A DNA stretch of 43,331 bases from Thermococcus sp. Lineage in GTDB: Archaea; Methanobacteriota_B; Thermococci; Thermococcales; Thermococcaceae. The DNA lies in NCBI RefSeq assembly GCF_027012695.1, contig NZ_JALUYR010000088.1:1-43331 (forward strand), read 5' to 3'. Positions 30,203 through 38,600 of the stretch are shown here, in pieces (positions within the stretch are counted from its first letter, which is position 1; each line of letters starts with the position of its first letter). The notes beneath the pieces are model-generated. The model saw nothing but the letters and a program-made list of their open reading frames with translations, was not told the origin of the DNA and did no database searches. The position numbers and the translations under genes are program-made.

Positions 30203-30691
30203 TCAGATTAGCCCCTTCTCTTTTCTCCACTCGTAAAGGGCTTTAAGGGAGCTGTAGTGGCCGCTCTCTATGTTCGCCAGGCGGAGGTAAGTTTCCTTAA
30301 GTTTGGGATTTTCAGTCTCCTCCGCGAGCTTTCTGTAAATAGTCTCAGCGAGCTTCTCGCTCTCCATCGCTATTCTGAGCACGTCCTCGAGGTCCTCAAC
30401 CTTCCAGAACTTGCCGAGGACGTCGAGGGATTCCACGTTCGGAATGCTGACATCAAGCAGCTTCTCCCCGTATTTCTCCCGGTAGATCCTCAGAAGTTCG
30501 TCTCCGTGTCTTTTGGATTCGTCGCCGAGTCTCCTGAAGGTCTCAACGACGTTCTCGGGGAGTCCGAGTTCCCTGGCGCGCTCCGCGAGTTTCCAGTAGG
30601 TTTCCGCCTCCTCGTATTCCCCCCTGATCCAGTAGCTCATCAGTTCGCGCTCGTTCAGCTTTTTAATCTCCTCGATAACCTCAACCGTCAT
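30203..30691 (-). CDS. Ferritin-like (rubrerythrin-family) protein, second of a tandem pair
   Basis: The 162-residue four-helix protein shows helix pairs with possible iron ligands: EEAETYWKLAERA, DESKRHGDELL, ESEKLAETIYRKLAE and LANIESGHYSSL. The second half has a standard ExxH (ESGH); in the first half the His is preceded by Glu four positions back in place of three. Such proteins in Thermococcales take part in peroxide or iron handling. ATG 30691 was chosen because it lies one base after the stop of its paralog upstream (TGAGATG) with GGTGG before it; the longer ORF runs into that gene. Confidence 0.8.
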   Translation of the reverse strand: MTVEVIEEIKKLNERELMSYWIRGEYEEAETYWKLAERARELGLPENVVETFRRLGDESKRHGDELLRIYREKYGEKLLDVSIPNVESLDVLGKFWKVEDLEDVLRIAMESEKLAETIYRKLAEETENPKLKETYLRLANIESGHYSSLKALYEWRKEKGLI

Positions 30692-30692
30692 C

Positions 30693-31178
30693 TCAACCAC
30701 CCAGCCTTTCGTACTCCTTTTTGAGGGCCTCGTAGTGGGTCTTCTCAACGTTCGCCAGCTTGAGGTAAAGCTCCCTGAGCTTCGGGTCGCTAACCTTCTC
30801 AGCCAGGGTTCTGTAGGCGTTCATGGCTATAAGCTCACTCTTCATCGCCGCCTCGAGAACCTCCTCTGCCTGGTCGGCCCTCTCGAACCTTTCAAGGACC
30901 GGCATGACCTCAAGCGGAGGGATATCGCTCTCAGGCTCGCGCGAGTAGGTCTCACGGAATATCCTCGTGAGTTCCAGGGAGTGTCTCTCCGAATCCTGGG
31001 AGAGCTTCTCAAAGGTCCTGACAAGGCTCTCGGGGAGGCCGAGGTTCCTGGCGCGCTCGGCAAGCTGGCGGTAGAATTGGGCTTCTTCCCTCTCGCTCTT
31101 CACCCAGTAGGCCAGGGCCTCTTCATAGCCCAGCTTTGAGAGGCGCTCGATGATTTCTTCAACGTCAATCATTTTCAT
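30693..31178 (-). CDS. Ferritin-like (rubrerythrin-family) protein, first of a tandem pair
   Basis: The 161-residue protein is clearly paralogous to the next gene along its full length (LAERARxLGLPExxVxTFxxLxxxSxRH; LAExxxxPKLxExYLxLANxExxHYxxLKxxYE). The putative ligands lie in EEAQFYRQLAERA, DSERH, KSELIAMNAYRTLAE and NVEKTHYEAL. No rubredoxin-type Cys domain is attached. TATA-like GCTTATTTA lies about 25-30 bases before the ATG, giving little or no leader. The two genes probably arose by tandem duplication and may form a heteromer. Confidence 0.8.
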   Translation of the reverse strand: MKMIDVEEIIERLSKLGYEEALAYWVKSEREEAQFYRQLAERARNLGLPESLVRTFEKLSQDSERHSLELTRIFRETYSREPESDIPPLEVMPVLERFERADQAEEVLEAAMKSELIAMNAYRTLAEKVSDPKLRELYLKLANVEKTHYEALKKEYERLGG

Positions 31179-31217
31179 CCCTGCCCATTTAGGACGGGGG
31201 AGTAAATAAGCTTTGGG

Positions 31218-31703
31218 TTAGTCCTTTACCTCGAAGCGCAGGACTTCCCCTCTCCTCACGAGGCCTACTCCCGCCCTCTTCCCCAGGACTTCAACGACAA
31301 CCGTCCAGTCCGGGTCAGAGAGGTTGACTTTAAGGCGGTACCGCTCCACGATGAGGGAGCCAAGCTTGACTTCAAGCTCCCTCTGGGAGAGTCTTTTGTT
31401 GCCCCTGATCCTGGCGCGGACTGCGAAGGTTCCGCTGATTTCCCCGGCCAGCTCAAGAACGGCCCTCTCTATTTCCTCCCACCTTGCTGGAACGAATCTA
31501 TCGAGCGGAACGACCCTCTGTATCGCCTGGGTCTCGAACTCCCTGAGCCTCCGGAGGACTTCTTTCCTTGAGAGTGGGGTTTCCGCCAAGAGAACGCCCC
31601 CCCAGTCGGTTCCTTTAACACGAACCTTCTCCAAAGCCCACTCGAGTTCGAGTATCGCATCCCCCTCGCGCCCCTGCCGGGAAGTAACGAGCAAAACCGT
31701 CAT
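31218..31703 (-). CDS. THUMP-domain RNA-binding protein, COG1818-like
   Basis: The 161-residue product is a stand-alone THUMP-type domain: an N-terminal ferredoxin-like part (MTVLLVTSRQGREGDAILELEWAL, LRRLREFETQAIQRVVPLDRFVP) and the THUMP core FAVRARIRGNKRLSQRELEVKLGSLIVERYRLKVNLSDPDWTVVVEVLGKRAGVGLVRRGEVLRF. THUMP domains bind tRNA and usually bring modification enzymes to it; this one has no catalytic domain. It is divergent from the AAA+ gene with only about 60 bases between the starts. Confidence 0.87.
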   Translation of the reverse strand: MTVLLVTSRQGREGDAILELEWALEKVRVKGTDWGGVLLAETPLSRKEVLRRLREFETQAIQRVVPLDRFVPARWEEIERAVLELAGEISGTFAVRARIRGNKRLSQRELEVKLGSLIVERYRLKVNLSDPDWTVVVEVLGKRAGVGLVRRGEVLRFEVKD

Positions 31704-31763
31704 TTCCGCTCACCGATGGACAGGTTTTTATATTCCAAACGCGAAACACCCCCGGTGGTTAAA

Positions 31764-32969
31764 ATGGAAAGCGGTGGCCTTAAACTTTACCCGTACCGGT
31801 CATACGAGGTTTACGGCCTTTCTCGAAATCCCTTTGAACAGCTCGCGAGCGAGGGGATAAGCGACGTCGAGAGCATTCACGTTTACCAGGAGGTGGACAT
31901 GCGCCTTCAGATGATAGTCTCAGAGGTTATTGGGAACAAAAGCTCGATAGCGATGAGCATCGTGGGACCCCTTGGTATGGGAAAGACCCAGAGACTCAAG
32001 AGCCTCGCGAAGGCTGTAGAGGAAAACCGGGGCAAGGCGATATACGTGAAGGTGGACACCAACGACATCCTCAAGCTCACAAGAGATATCTTCTACGCCC
32101 TCAAGCCACCGAAGAGCAGAACCAATATATTCCTCGAAAACCTATCGAGAAAGCTCGGTTTCATCGACAGGCTTGAGAAGATGCTGACCGACAGCAAGGA
32201 GTACAAGAGCAGGGACATAGCGGAGCTTCTCGTTGAGCAGATGAGCAAATACCCCTACTGCGCCCTTCTCCTTGACGAGCTTGAGAACATGCAGAGCGCG
32301 AGGGAGCACGAGAAGATCCAGTTCTTCGAGATGCTGAGGCACTTCATAAGCACGATGCCGAAGGGCTGTGTGGTTGCCTTCGCGAGCGTTCCAGAGGCTT
32401 ACGAGGAATACACCAAGATTTTCCCGGCCTTCTTCATGCGCCTCCACTACGAGTTCAAATTGAGGCCGATGAGTTTAGATGAGACCTTTGAGCTCGTTAA
32501 GAAGAGGCTAAACCGCGTTCGCATAAGGGACACCGACGACCCGCTGTACCCGTTCACCGAGGAGGCAATCAAACTCATCCACCGGCTCGGGAAGGGGAAC
32601 CCGAGGCAGATTCTAAGGCTGCTCCACTACGTCCTGAGCGAGTCGGCGAAACACAAGTTCGATCCGATTGACGACTATGTCGTGACCACAATCCTCGAGG
32701 AGCCCAAGAGCCTTGAGGAGTATCTCACGAGGATTCCCGGGGAGTACAGGGATCTGGTAGAGGCGATAGTCTTCCAGTTCAACGGCGGGCCTATCAGCTA
32801 CATCCAGGTGGCCAAAGCCGTCAAGAAACCCGGGATGCAGGTTTACGAGAGTTTGAACGAACTTATACGCCTCGGCTTTCTGGTCGGCGACCCCAAGGGT
32901 AACTACAAGGTTCCTGACTACGTGAGGAAGTTTTTAGAGGAGGGTCAGGCCGAGAGGGAAGAGGAGTGA
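31764..32969 (+). CDS. AAA+ ATPase with C-terminal winged helix
   Basis: The 401-residue protein has Walker A GPLGMGKT (68-75), Walker B LLLDELEN (about 168-175), a sensor-1-like AFASVPEAYE, and sensor-2 region KGNPRQILRLLHYVLS. An N-terminal YGLSRNPFEQLA resembles the NPF entry motif of ExeA/Orc1-like ATPases. A winged helix (GGPISYIQVAKAVKKPGMQVYESLNELIRLGFLVGDPKGNYKV) follows. It looks Orc1/Cdc6-like but is not the canonical initiator. I set the start at ATG 31764, with GGTGGTT before it and a TATA (TTTTTATATT) about 35 bases upstream; the ORF to 31716 covers that TATA. Confidence 0.8.
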   Translation: MESGGLKLYPYRSYEVYGLSRNPFEQLASEGISDVESIHVYQEVDMRLQMIVSEVIGNKSSIAMSIVGPLGMGKTQRLKSLAKAVEENRGKAIYVKVDTNDILKLTRDIFYALKPPKSRTNIFLENLSRKLGFIDRLEKMLTDSKEYKSRDIAELLVEQMSKYPYCALLLDELENMQSAREHEKIQFFEMLRHFISTMPKGCVVAFASVPEAYEEYTKIFPAFFMRLHYEFKLRPMSLDETFELVKKRLNRVRIRDTDDPLYPFTEEAIKLIHRLGKGNPRQILRLLHYVLSESAKHKFDPIDDYVVTTILEEPKSLEEYLTRIPGEYRDLVEAIVFQFNGGPISYIQVAKAVKKPGMQVYESLNELIRLGFLVGDPKGNYKVPDYVRKFLEEGQAEREEE

Positions 32970-32973
32970 TACC

Positions 32974-33504
32974 ATGCCGAACTACGATACCCACGTGCTC
33001 AGCGGGATAGTCAGCTATCCGATAGCTGTGGCGGTTGCCGGTTACCTCTCAACCATCGGCGTTCCATTCAGGCTGACCGCGATGGCGCTTGTGCTGGGTT
33101 ACGCCCTCTACGTCCTAGGAAGCGATTTACCGGACATGGATCATCCGGACGCGCTCATCCACCGCGGCACAAAACCAATAGTGAGCGTCGCCGTCGGGAG
33201 CGCGGTCTTCCTGTGGATCAACGGGCTCATAAGCCTCGGCCCGAAGTGGCTCGACCCGGCCCTCTCCTGGACCGCCGGTGTCATCGCTGGTGTCATCGCC
33301 TGGTACCTCTTCACCGCGATAATGCCCCGGCACAGGGGCATAGTCCATTCCCTGTTTTTCGCGCTCATCTATGGGGCCCTTGCATTTCTCCTCGCGGAGT
33401 ACGGACTCGCGATGAGCACCGGGGAGGGCCTCTACGTCGGCTTCGCGGCCTTCAGCGGCTACACCCTCCACCTGCTCCTCGATCGGGAGTTTTCACTCGT
33501 CTGA
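32974..33504 (+). CDS. DUF457/YdjM-like membrane-bound metal-dependent hydrolase
   Basis: The 176-residue protein has about four membrane helices with histidine/aspartate motifs on one face: NYDTHVLSG near the start, GSDLPDMDHPDALIHRGTKP, MPRHRGIVHSLFF, and SGYTLHLLLDREFSLV at the end. This HxxxD...DxD...HR..H pattern marks the YdjM/DUF457 family of predicted membrane hydrolases (phospholipase C-like metal site). The substrate is unknown. It starts five bases after the AAA+ stop with GGGAAGAGGAGTG upstream, so the two are probably co-transcribed. Confidence 0.85.
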   Translation: MPNYDTHVLSGIVSYPIAVAVAGYLSTIGVPFRLTAMALVLGYALYVLGSDLPDMDHPDALIHRGTKPIVSVAVGSAVFLWINGLISLGPKWLDPALSWTAGVIAGVIAWYLFTAIMPRHRGIVHSLFFALIYGALAFLLAEYGLAMSTGEGLYVGFAAFSGYTLHLLLDREFSLV

Positions 33505-33551
33505 GGGAAAACCCTTTTATCCTCTCTGCAGGTAGTTAGGTTGGTGATCCT

Positions 33552-34403
33552 GTGAGCCAGGGGGCAGCGATGTTCCTTCTCTTCGTCGCGGTGATTGCCG
33601 GTACGATCCTGCTGGGCATTGAGAGGGAGAAATCCGCCAGGGAGAGATGCCGGCGGTTTGCAGCGGCTATAACCGTTGAGGACAGGGTCCTGAAACTTCC
33701 TGGGGAAACCAAACTGGGAAGGGGGAGGTTCGTCCTGAGGGGTGAGTGGAGGGGAACCCGGAAAAGGCACTACGCCATCGAGAGGACCTTCACGGCCACT
33801 GATGAGATCATCTCGGACGGGATAGAGCTCGCTCCGGAGCGGTTCTCTGTCGAGGTGAAGGAAAACGACGATGCCCTGGTGGAGCTGCCCGCGTACCTCA
33901 TCGAGGATGGAAAGTTCAGGGGCACGGTTGTGGTCCCGATAATCCCCTCGTACTCTGTTGAGGTCGAGAGAGGGCCCCTTGAGGCGTCCAGGGACATGGA
34001 GTTTGCCCACTTAAGGCTGGACACCCTGGAAAACGGGTTTTATGGAAAACTCTATGTGAACGTGAACAGATGCCGGGGCGCGAGAGTCGAGCTCGAGAAG
34101 AGCGGCCTCCGCACCAAGGAAAAACTGGCCGAGCTGAAGGGCAGCGGCGAGGCAGAGCTAAGGAGGGAGTTCTGGATAGAGCCCATTATCCTGATAATGG
34201 ACAGGAAATACAGCGATCCGAGGAAGCTCAGGGACGTTTTCGGAAGGAGGTTGATACTGGAGGGACACGGTGATTACGTCCTCCGGCTGATCCTCGACGT
34301 TCCGTTCTCGAAGGACGTGCACGACGCGGCGATGGTTACCGTCAGGCCAGGAGAAGATGTTCCGAAGGAAAGGGAGGAACCCGAGGTAAGGGTCGTGGTC
34401 TGA
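33552..34403 (+). CDS. Membrane-anchored hypothetical protein, 283 residues
   Basis: I do not recognise this family. A single N-terminal membrane segment (AAMFLLFVAVIAGTILLGI) precedes a soluble region that is mostly beta-rich (FSVEVKENDDALVELPAYLI, GTVVVPIIPSYSVEVERGPLE, GFYGKLYVNVNRC). The start is GTG 33552, with GGTGAT just upstream; an ATG at 33570 is possible. A TATA-like CTTTTATCC lies about 40 bases upstream, so the gene has its own promoter. The soluble part carries several charged strands and ends in an acidic/basic tail (REEPEVRVVV). Probably Thermococcales-specific. Confidence 0.65.
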   Translation: MSQGAAMFLLFVAVIAGTILLGIEREKSARERCRRFAAAITVEDRVLKLPGETKLGRGRFVLRGEWRGTRKRHYAIERTFTATDEIISDGIELAPERFSVEVKENDDALVELPAYLIEDGKFRGTVVVPIIPSYSVEVERGPLEASRDMEFAHLRLDTLENGFYGKLYVNVNRCRGARVELEKSGLRTKEKLAELKGSGEAELRREFWIEPIILIMDRKYSDPRKLRDVFGRRLILEGHGDYVLRLILDVPFSKDVHDAAMVTVRPGEDVPKEREEPEVRVVV

Positions 34404-34468
34404 GTACCGGATGGGGAGCAACAACGCTTTTAAGCAAACCGGGTTAGAAAACCCCGGAGGTGGGAGAG

Positions 34469-35461
34469 ATGTTCAGTCTCGGAGGATTCTCACGCGGGGG
34501 AGAGTACGAGAAGAAGCTCTGGGACGTGCTCATCATAGGGGCCGGTCCGGCAGGCTTTACGGCGGCGATATACTCGGCGCGCTTCGGCCTCGAAACGCTG
34601 ATCATCAGCAAGGACCTGGGCGGAAACATGGCGCTAACGGATCTCATCGAGAACTATCCCGGCTTTCCGGAGGGCATAAGCGGCTCCGAACTTACCAACA
34701 GGATGCACGAGCACGTCAAAAAGCTGGGCGTTGACATAATCTTCGACGAAGTCATCAGGATTGACCCGGCGGAGTGCGCCTACTATGAGGGCCCGTGCAA
34801 GTTCACCGTGAAGACCCGGAATGGTAAGGAATACCGTGGAAAGACGATTATCATAGCGGTCGGAGCCTCCCCGCGGAAGCTCAAGGTTCCCGGCGAGGAA
34901 AGGCTCACCGGAAAGGGCGTCTCCTACTGCGCCACCTGCGACGGCCCGCTCTTCAAGGGCAAGAAAGTCATAGTGGTTGGCGGCGGAAACACAGCCCTCC
35001 AGGAGGCCCTTTACCTCAAGAGCATAGGGGTCGATGTGACCCTCGTCCACAGGAGGGACAAGTTCAGGGCCGACAAGATACTGCAGGATCGCTTTAAGGA
35101 GAGCGGGATTAAGGCCATACTCGACACGGTGGTTACGGAGATAATCGGAAAGGACAAGGTTGAAGCAGTCAAATTGAAGAACGTCAAGACCGGCGAGGAA
35201 AAGGAAGAGAAGGTTGATGGAGTCTTCATATTCATCGGCTACGAGCCGAAGACGGACTTCGTTAAACACCTAGGCATAACAGACGAGTACGGCTACATTC
35301 CCGTTGATATGCACATGCGCACCAAGATTCCGGGAATCTTTGCCGCCGGAGACATAACCAACGTCTTCAAGCAGATAGCAGTTGCTGTAGGTCAGGGCGC
35401 AATAGCGGCCAACTCAGCCAGGGAATTCCTCGAAAAGTGGGCGGAGAAGAACGTGGAGTGA
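34469..35461 (+). CDS. trxB: Thioredoxin reductase
   Basis: The 330-residue FAD enzyme has GAGPAGFTAAIYSARFG for FAD binding, the redox-active Cys154-Ala-Thr-Cys157 in SYCATCDGP, a nucleotide-binding VVVGGGNTALQEALYL with HRRDKFRA, and the C-terminal FAD motif FAAGDITN. It passes electrons from NAD(P)H to thioredoxin-like/glutaredoxin-like proteins. I chose ATG 34469 because GGAGGTG lies six bases upstream; the start at GTG 34460 would overlap that site. A hairpin-like CCGGGTT-AGAA-AACCCCGG runs into the ribosome binding site (34439-34457). Confidence 0.96.
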   Translation: MFSLGGFSRGGEYEKKLWDVLIIGAGPAGFTAAIYSARFGLETLIISKDLGGNMALTDLIENYPGFPEGISGSELTNRMHEHVKKLGVDIIFDEVIRIDPAECAYYEGPCKFTVKTRNGKEYRGKTIIIAVGASPRKLKVPGEERLTGKGVSYCATCDGPLFKGKKVIVVGGGNTALQEALYLKSIGVDVTLVHRRDKFRADKILQDRFKESGIKAILDTVVTEIIGKDKVEAVKLKNVKTGEEKEEKVDGVFIFIGYEPKTDFVKHLGITDEYGYIPVDMHMRTKIPGIFAAGDITNVFKQIAVAVGQGAIAANSAREFLEKWAEKNVE

Positions 35462-35548
35462 AGGCCCCTTCTTGCTTTCCTTTTCAACCGGATCGCCGGC
35501 CGGGTTCGGATTCAGGGGGCAGTCCCAGAAAAATCTTCGGCCAAAGAT

Positions 35549-35578
35549 GTTCATCAATGAACGCAGGCTTATATAGGG
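35549..35578 (+). promoter_or_regulatory. Palindrome plus TATA upstream of the aminotransferase gene
   Basis: GTTCAT-CA-ATGAAC (35549-35562) is an inverted repeat immediately upstream of the TATA box CTTATATAGG (about 35568-35577). The predicted start point is near 35598, at or just before the start codon. The palindrome sits where an archaeal activator or a repressor blocking TFB would bind. The rest of the 139-base gap after trxB shows GC-rich sequence with no gene. Confidence 0.5.
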
Positions 35579-35600
35579 AAAGGCCAACGGTGGGACGGTG

Positions 35601-36944
35601 ATGCACATGGTGATAAAGCCGAGCGTTAAGGAACTCCCGGGACCGAAGGCCAGGGAGATAATAGAGAAGAACTTCAAGTATCTGGCAACCACAACCCAGG
35701 ACCCTGAGAACCTGCCCATAGTCATCGAGCGCGGTGAAGGCATAAGGGTCTACGACGTTGACGGGAACGTCTTCTACGACTTCGCGAGCGGAGTTGGCGT
35801 TCTCAACGTCGGCCACGCCCACCCGCGCGTGGTTGAGGCGATAAAGAGGCAGGCCGAGAAGTTCACCCACTACTCGCTGACCGACTTCTTCTATGAGAAC
35901 GCCGTCGTTTTAGCCGAGAAGCTCATCGAGCTTGCCCCCGGTGACTTCGAGAAGAAAGTGGTTTACGGCAACAGCGGTGCCGAGGCAAATGAAGCGGCAA
36001 TGAAGCTCGTCAAGTACGGAACCGGAAGGAAGCAGTTCTTGGCTTTCTACCATGCATTCCACGGAAGAACGCAGGCAGTTCTTAGCCTCACAGCGAGCAA
36101 GTGGGTCCAGCAGGACAGGTTCTTCCCGACGATGCCCGGCGTTACCCACATACCCTACCCGAACCCCTACAGGAACACTTGGGGAATCGACGGTTATGAA
36201 GAACCCGACGAGCTGACCAACCGCGTTCTGGACTTCATCGAGGAGTACGTCTTCAGGCACGTTCCTCCGCACGAGATTGGCGCGATATTCTTTGAGCCGA
36301 TACAGGGTGAAGGAGGTTACGTTGTTCCGCCGAAGGGCTTCTTCAAGGCCCTCAAGAAGTTCGCCGACGAGTACGGCATTCTCTTAGCTGACGACGAGGT
36401 TCAGATGGGCGTCGGAAGGACCGGAAGGTTCTGGGCCATCGAGCACTTTGGCGTTGAGCCTGACCTCATCCAGTTCGGAAAGGCCATCGGCGGCGGAATA
36501 CCCCTAGCGGGTGTCGTCCACAGGAAGGAGATAAGCTTCGACAAGCCCGGAAGGCACGCGACCACCTTCGGTGGCAATCCAGTTGCCATAGCCGCTGGAA
36601 TAGAGGTCGTCGAGATAGTTAAGGAACTACTCCCGCACGTCCAGGAGGTTGGAGACTACCTCCGCAGGTACCTCGAGGAGTTCAAGGAAAGCTATGAAGT
36701 CATCGGCGATGCCCGCGGCTTAGGACTGGCCCAGGCTGTCGAGATAGTCAAGACCAAGAAAGGAAAGGAGAAGTATCCGGAGTTAAGGGACAGGATCGTC
36801 AGGGAAGCGGCAAGGCGCGGTCTCGTTCTTCTCGGCTGCGGCGACAACAGCATTCGCTTCATCCCGCCGCTCACCGTCACGAAGGAGGAAATCGACGTCG
36901 CGATGGAGATCTTCGAGGAGGCCCTCAAGGCCTCCCTCGGCTGA
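35601..36944 (+). CDS. Class III aminotransferase, ornithine omega-aminotransferase-like
   Basis: The 447-residue PLP enzyme has the family landmarks [14 protein letters not shown] (phosphate loop), [35 protein letters not shown], and Lys294 in [11 protein letters not shown] as the Schiff-base residue. Class III enzymes in Thermococcales include ornithine omega-aminotransferase and broad-specificity amino-acid racemases. Position next to trxB, as I recall for the characterised T. kodakarensis ornithine aminotransferase, favours that reaction (ornithine plus 2-oxoglutarate to glutamate semialdehyde, toward proline). ATG 35601 was chosen; GTG 35598 and ATG 35607 are alternatives. Racemase activity cannot be excluded. 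Confidence 0.9.
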   Translation: MHMVIKPSVKELPGPKAREIIEKNFKYLATTTQDPENLPIVIERGEGIRVYDVDGNVFYDFASGVGVLNVGHAHPRVVEAIKRQAEKFTHYSLTDFFYENAVVLAEKLIELAPGDFEKKVVYGNSGAEANEAAMKLVKYGTGRKQFLAFYHAFHGRTQAVLSLTASKWVQQDRFFPTMPGVTHIPYPNPYRNTWGIDGYEEPDELTNRVLDFIEEYVFRHVPPHEIGAIFFEPIQGEGGYVVPPKGFFKALKKFADEYGILLADDEVQMGVGRTGRFWAIEHFGVEPDLIQFGKAIGGGIPLAGVVHRKEISFDKPGRHATTFGGNPVAIAAGIEVVEIVKELLPHVQEVGDYLRRYLEEFKESYEVIGDARGLGLAQAVEIVKTKKGKEKYPELRDRIVREAARRGLVLLGCGDNSIRFIPPLTVTKEEIDVAMEIFEEALKASLG

Positions 36945-36971
36945 TCCCTTTAATTTAAGCGGGGTGATCGA

Positions 36972-37571
36972 ATGTCCTCCCTGACGGAGGTGCTCGGGCC
37001 CTACGGTCCCTACGTGCTCGCGGGAGTCACGGTACTCTACGTTGTCTACGTCTACGTCAACAGGAAGAAGTTCAGGAGCGCCAGCATGCTGGCCGTTTCG
37101 GCGATAATGGCGGCCCTCGTTGCCGTGGCAACCACCATAATCAGGATCCCCACCCCCGCCACAAACGGTTACATCAACCTGGGCGACACGATGGTCATGT
37201 TCGCGGCGATGGTCTTCGGCCCAGTGGTCGGCTTCTTTGCGGGGGGAGTCGGCTCGGCCCTTGGTGACATCATCGGCGGTTATCCCGGCTGGGCGCCAAT
37301 AACGCTCGTCGTCAAGGGGCTGGAGGGCCTCGTCGTCGGCTACCTCGCGAGGAGGAGCGACAGCACAGGGAACCTGGTGGTGGCGGGTGTCGTCGGTGGG
37401 GCGATAATGGTGCTCGGCTACTTCCTCTTCGAGGTCTATATGTACGGCCTTCCTGCGGCCCTCACGGAGGTCCCGGGCAACACCCTTCAGGCAGTAACGG
37501 GTATCCTCGTTGGCACCGCCCTGGCCAAGGCCATAAAGAAAAGGTATCCGGAGATCGAGGACCTCATCTAG
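36972..37571 (+). CDS. ECF transporter S component (substrate-binding membrane subunit)
   Basis: The 199-residue protein has about six membrane helices. The stretch ATNGYINLGDTMVMFAAMVFGPVVGFFAGGVGSALGDIIGGYPGWAPITLVVKGLEGLVVGYLAR is the signature of ECF-type vitamin transporter S components (PF07155/DUF1393 group). Such subunits bind a vitamin and share an energizing T/A module encoded elsewhere. The substrate is not evident. GGGGTGATCGA precedes the ATG. The last four bases overlap the 3' end of the convergent encapsulin gene. Confidence 0.85.
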   Translation: MSSLTEVLGPYGPYVLAGVTVLYVVYVYVNRKKFRSASMLAVSAIMAALVAVATTIIRIPTPATNGYINLGDTMVMFAAMVFGPVVGFFAGGVGSALGDIIGGYPGWAPITLVVKGLEGLVVGYLARRSDSTGNLVVAGVVGGAIMVLGYFLFEVYMYGLPAALTEVPGNTLQAVTGILVGTALAKAIKKRYPEIEDLI

Positions 37572-37852
37572 ACCTCGAGTCTCTTCAATTCTTCCCACAC
37601 TTCTACCTCTAGGAGGAATGGCTCCAGGGATATCCTTCTGGAAGCCTTCTTCATCTGGCCCAGGAACTTTGAATCCGCTACGACGGCGTCGTAGTCCAGC
37701 TCCTCTATTCTGTAAACCCTGATCCCACAGCGGCGGAGGACGTCGAAGGCGTGCTCGATGAAGCCCGGACCCGCGAGCAGGATGTCCGGGTTGAGGCCCT
37801 CTTCCCTGAGCTCCTCCATAGCCTTCTCAAGGAGCTCCCGAATCTCGTCCAT
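37568..37852 (-). CDS. Family 4 encapsulin-like protein (DUF1884, HK97 A-domain)
   Basis: The 94-residue product matches the DUF1884/PF08967 group: an N-terminal helix ([18 protein letters not shown]), [20 protein letters not shown], and the conserved core [35 protein letters not shown]. The Pyrococcus representative has the fold of the A-domain of HK97-type capsid proteins, and genome mining placed the group as family 4 encapsulins next to metabolic enzymes, DeoC among them. Here deoC is directly upstream and overlaps by 26 bases. ATG 37852 was chosen because AGGTG lies six bases before it; GTG 37861 is in frame. Whether it forms a shell or coats DeoC is untested. Confidence 0.8.
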   Translation of the reverse strand: MDEIRELLEKAMEELREEGLNPDILLAGPGFIEHAFDVLRRCGIRVYRIEELDYDAVVADSKFLGQMKKASRRISLEPFLLEVEVWEELKRLEV

Positions 37853-38522
37853 TCCGGGCACCTTCCACGATCTTTACGCCGCTCGACGTCCCAATCCTGT
37901 TCGCCCCGGCCTCAATCATCGCTAAGGCCTGCTCGTATGTCCTTATGCCCCCGGCCGCTTTGACACCCATCTCCGGGCCGACGACCTTCCTCATCAGTTT
38001 AACGTCTTCCACCGTTGCCCCTCCGGTTCCGAAGCCGGTAGAGGTCTTCACGAAGTCGGCTCCGGCTTCCTTAGCTAGCTCGCAGGCCTTCACCTTCTCC
38101 TCGTTGGTTAGATAGCAGGTCTCGATGATGACCTTGACCTTCGCTCCCTTCTCGTGGGCGACCTTAACCACTTCCGCTATGTCGTTCTTAACGTACTCGT
38201 AATCCCTGTCCTTCAGTGCGCCGATGTTGATGACCATGTCGAGTTCATCGGCGCCGTCTTCAAGGGCTTTCTTCGCCTCGGCGACCTTTATCTCGGTCGG
38301 CGTTGCCCCGAGCGGAAAACCGATAACGCTCGCGACCTTGACGTCCGCTTTTCTCTCGCGCAGGTAGTCCTTGGCGAGCTTGACGCGGTAGGGGTTGACG
38401 CAGACGGCGTAGAACCCGTACTCGATGGCCTCTTTGCAGAGCTTGACTATGTCCTCCCTGGTGGCGTAGGGCTTCAGGTTCGTGTGGTCTATGTACCTGG
38501 CTATATCGATGTGAGCATCCAT
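37827..38522 (-). CDS. deoC: Deoxyribose-phosphate aldolase
   Basis: The 231-residue class I aldolase splits 2-deoxyribose 5-phosphate into glyceraldehyde 3-phosphate and acetaldehyde. The catalytic residues are Asp95 (ELDMVINIG), the Schiff-base Lys159 ([15 protein letters not shown]) and Lys188 ([10 protein letters not shown]), with HTNLKPYAT at the N-terminus. The phosphate site [11 protein letters not shown] is near the end. The start could be GTG 38531, ATG 38528 or ATG 38522. The C-terminal tail [12 protein letters not shown] runs over the start of the encapsulin gene and could serve as a docking tail, which is speculation. Confidence 0.95.
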   Translation of the reverse strand: MDAHIDIARYIDHTNLKPYATREDIVKLCKEAIEYGFYAVCVNPYRVKLAKDYLRERKADVKVASVIGFPLGATPTEIKVAEAKKALEDGADELDMVINIGALKDRDYEYVKNDIAEVVKVAHEKGAKVKVIIETCYLTNEEKVKACELAKEAGADFVKTSTGFGTGGATVEDVKLMRKVVGPEMGVKAAGGIRTYEQALAMIEAGANRIGTSSGVKIVEGARNGRDSGAP

Positions 38523-38600
38523 CACCATCACCGGATAAGAGTAGATCCAAACGGTTTAGAAGTTTTCTCCTCAAAAATACTTAATGGGTGAGCAAATTCA

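Noticed and set aside
36783-37598. 271-codon minus-strand ORF across the aminotransferase end and ECF gene
   Set aside because: It spans two convincing plus-strand genes and has a low-complexity, histidine/arginine/glutamate-rich composition typical of shadow frames.
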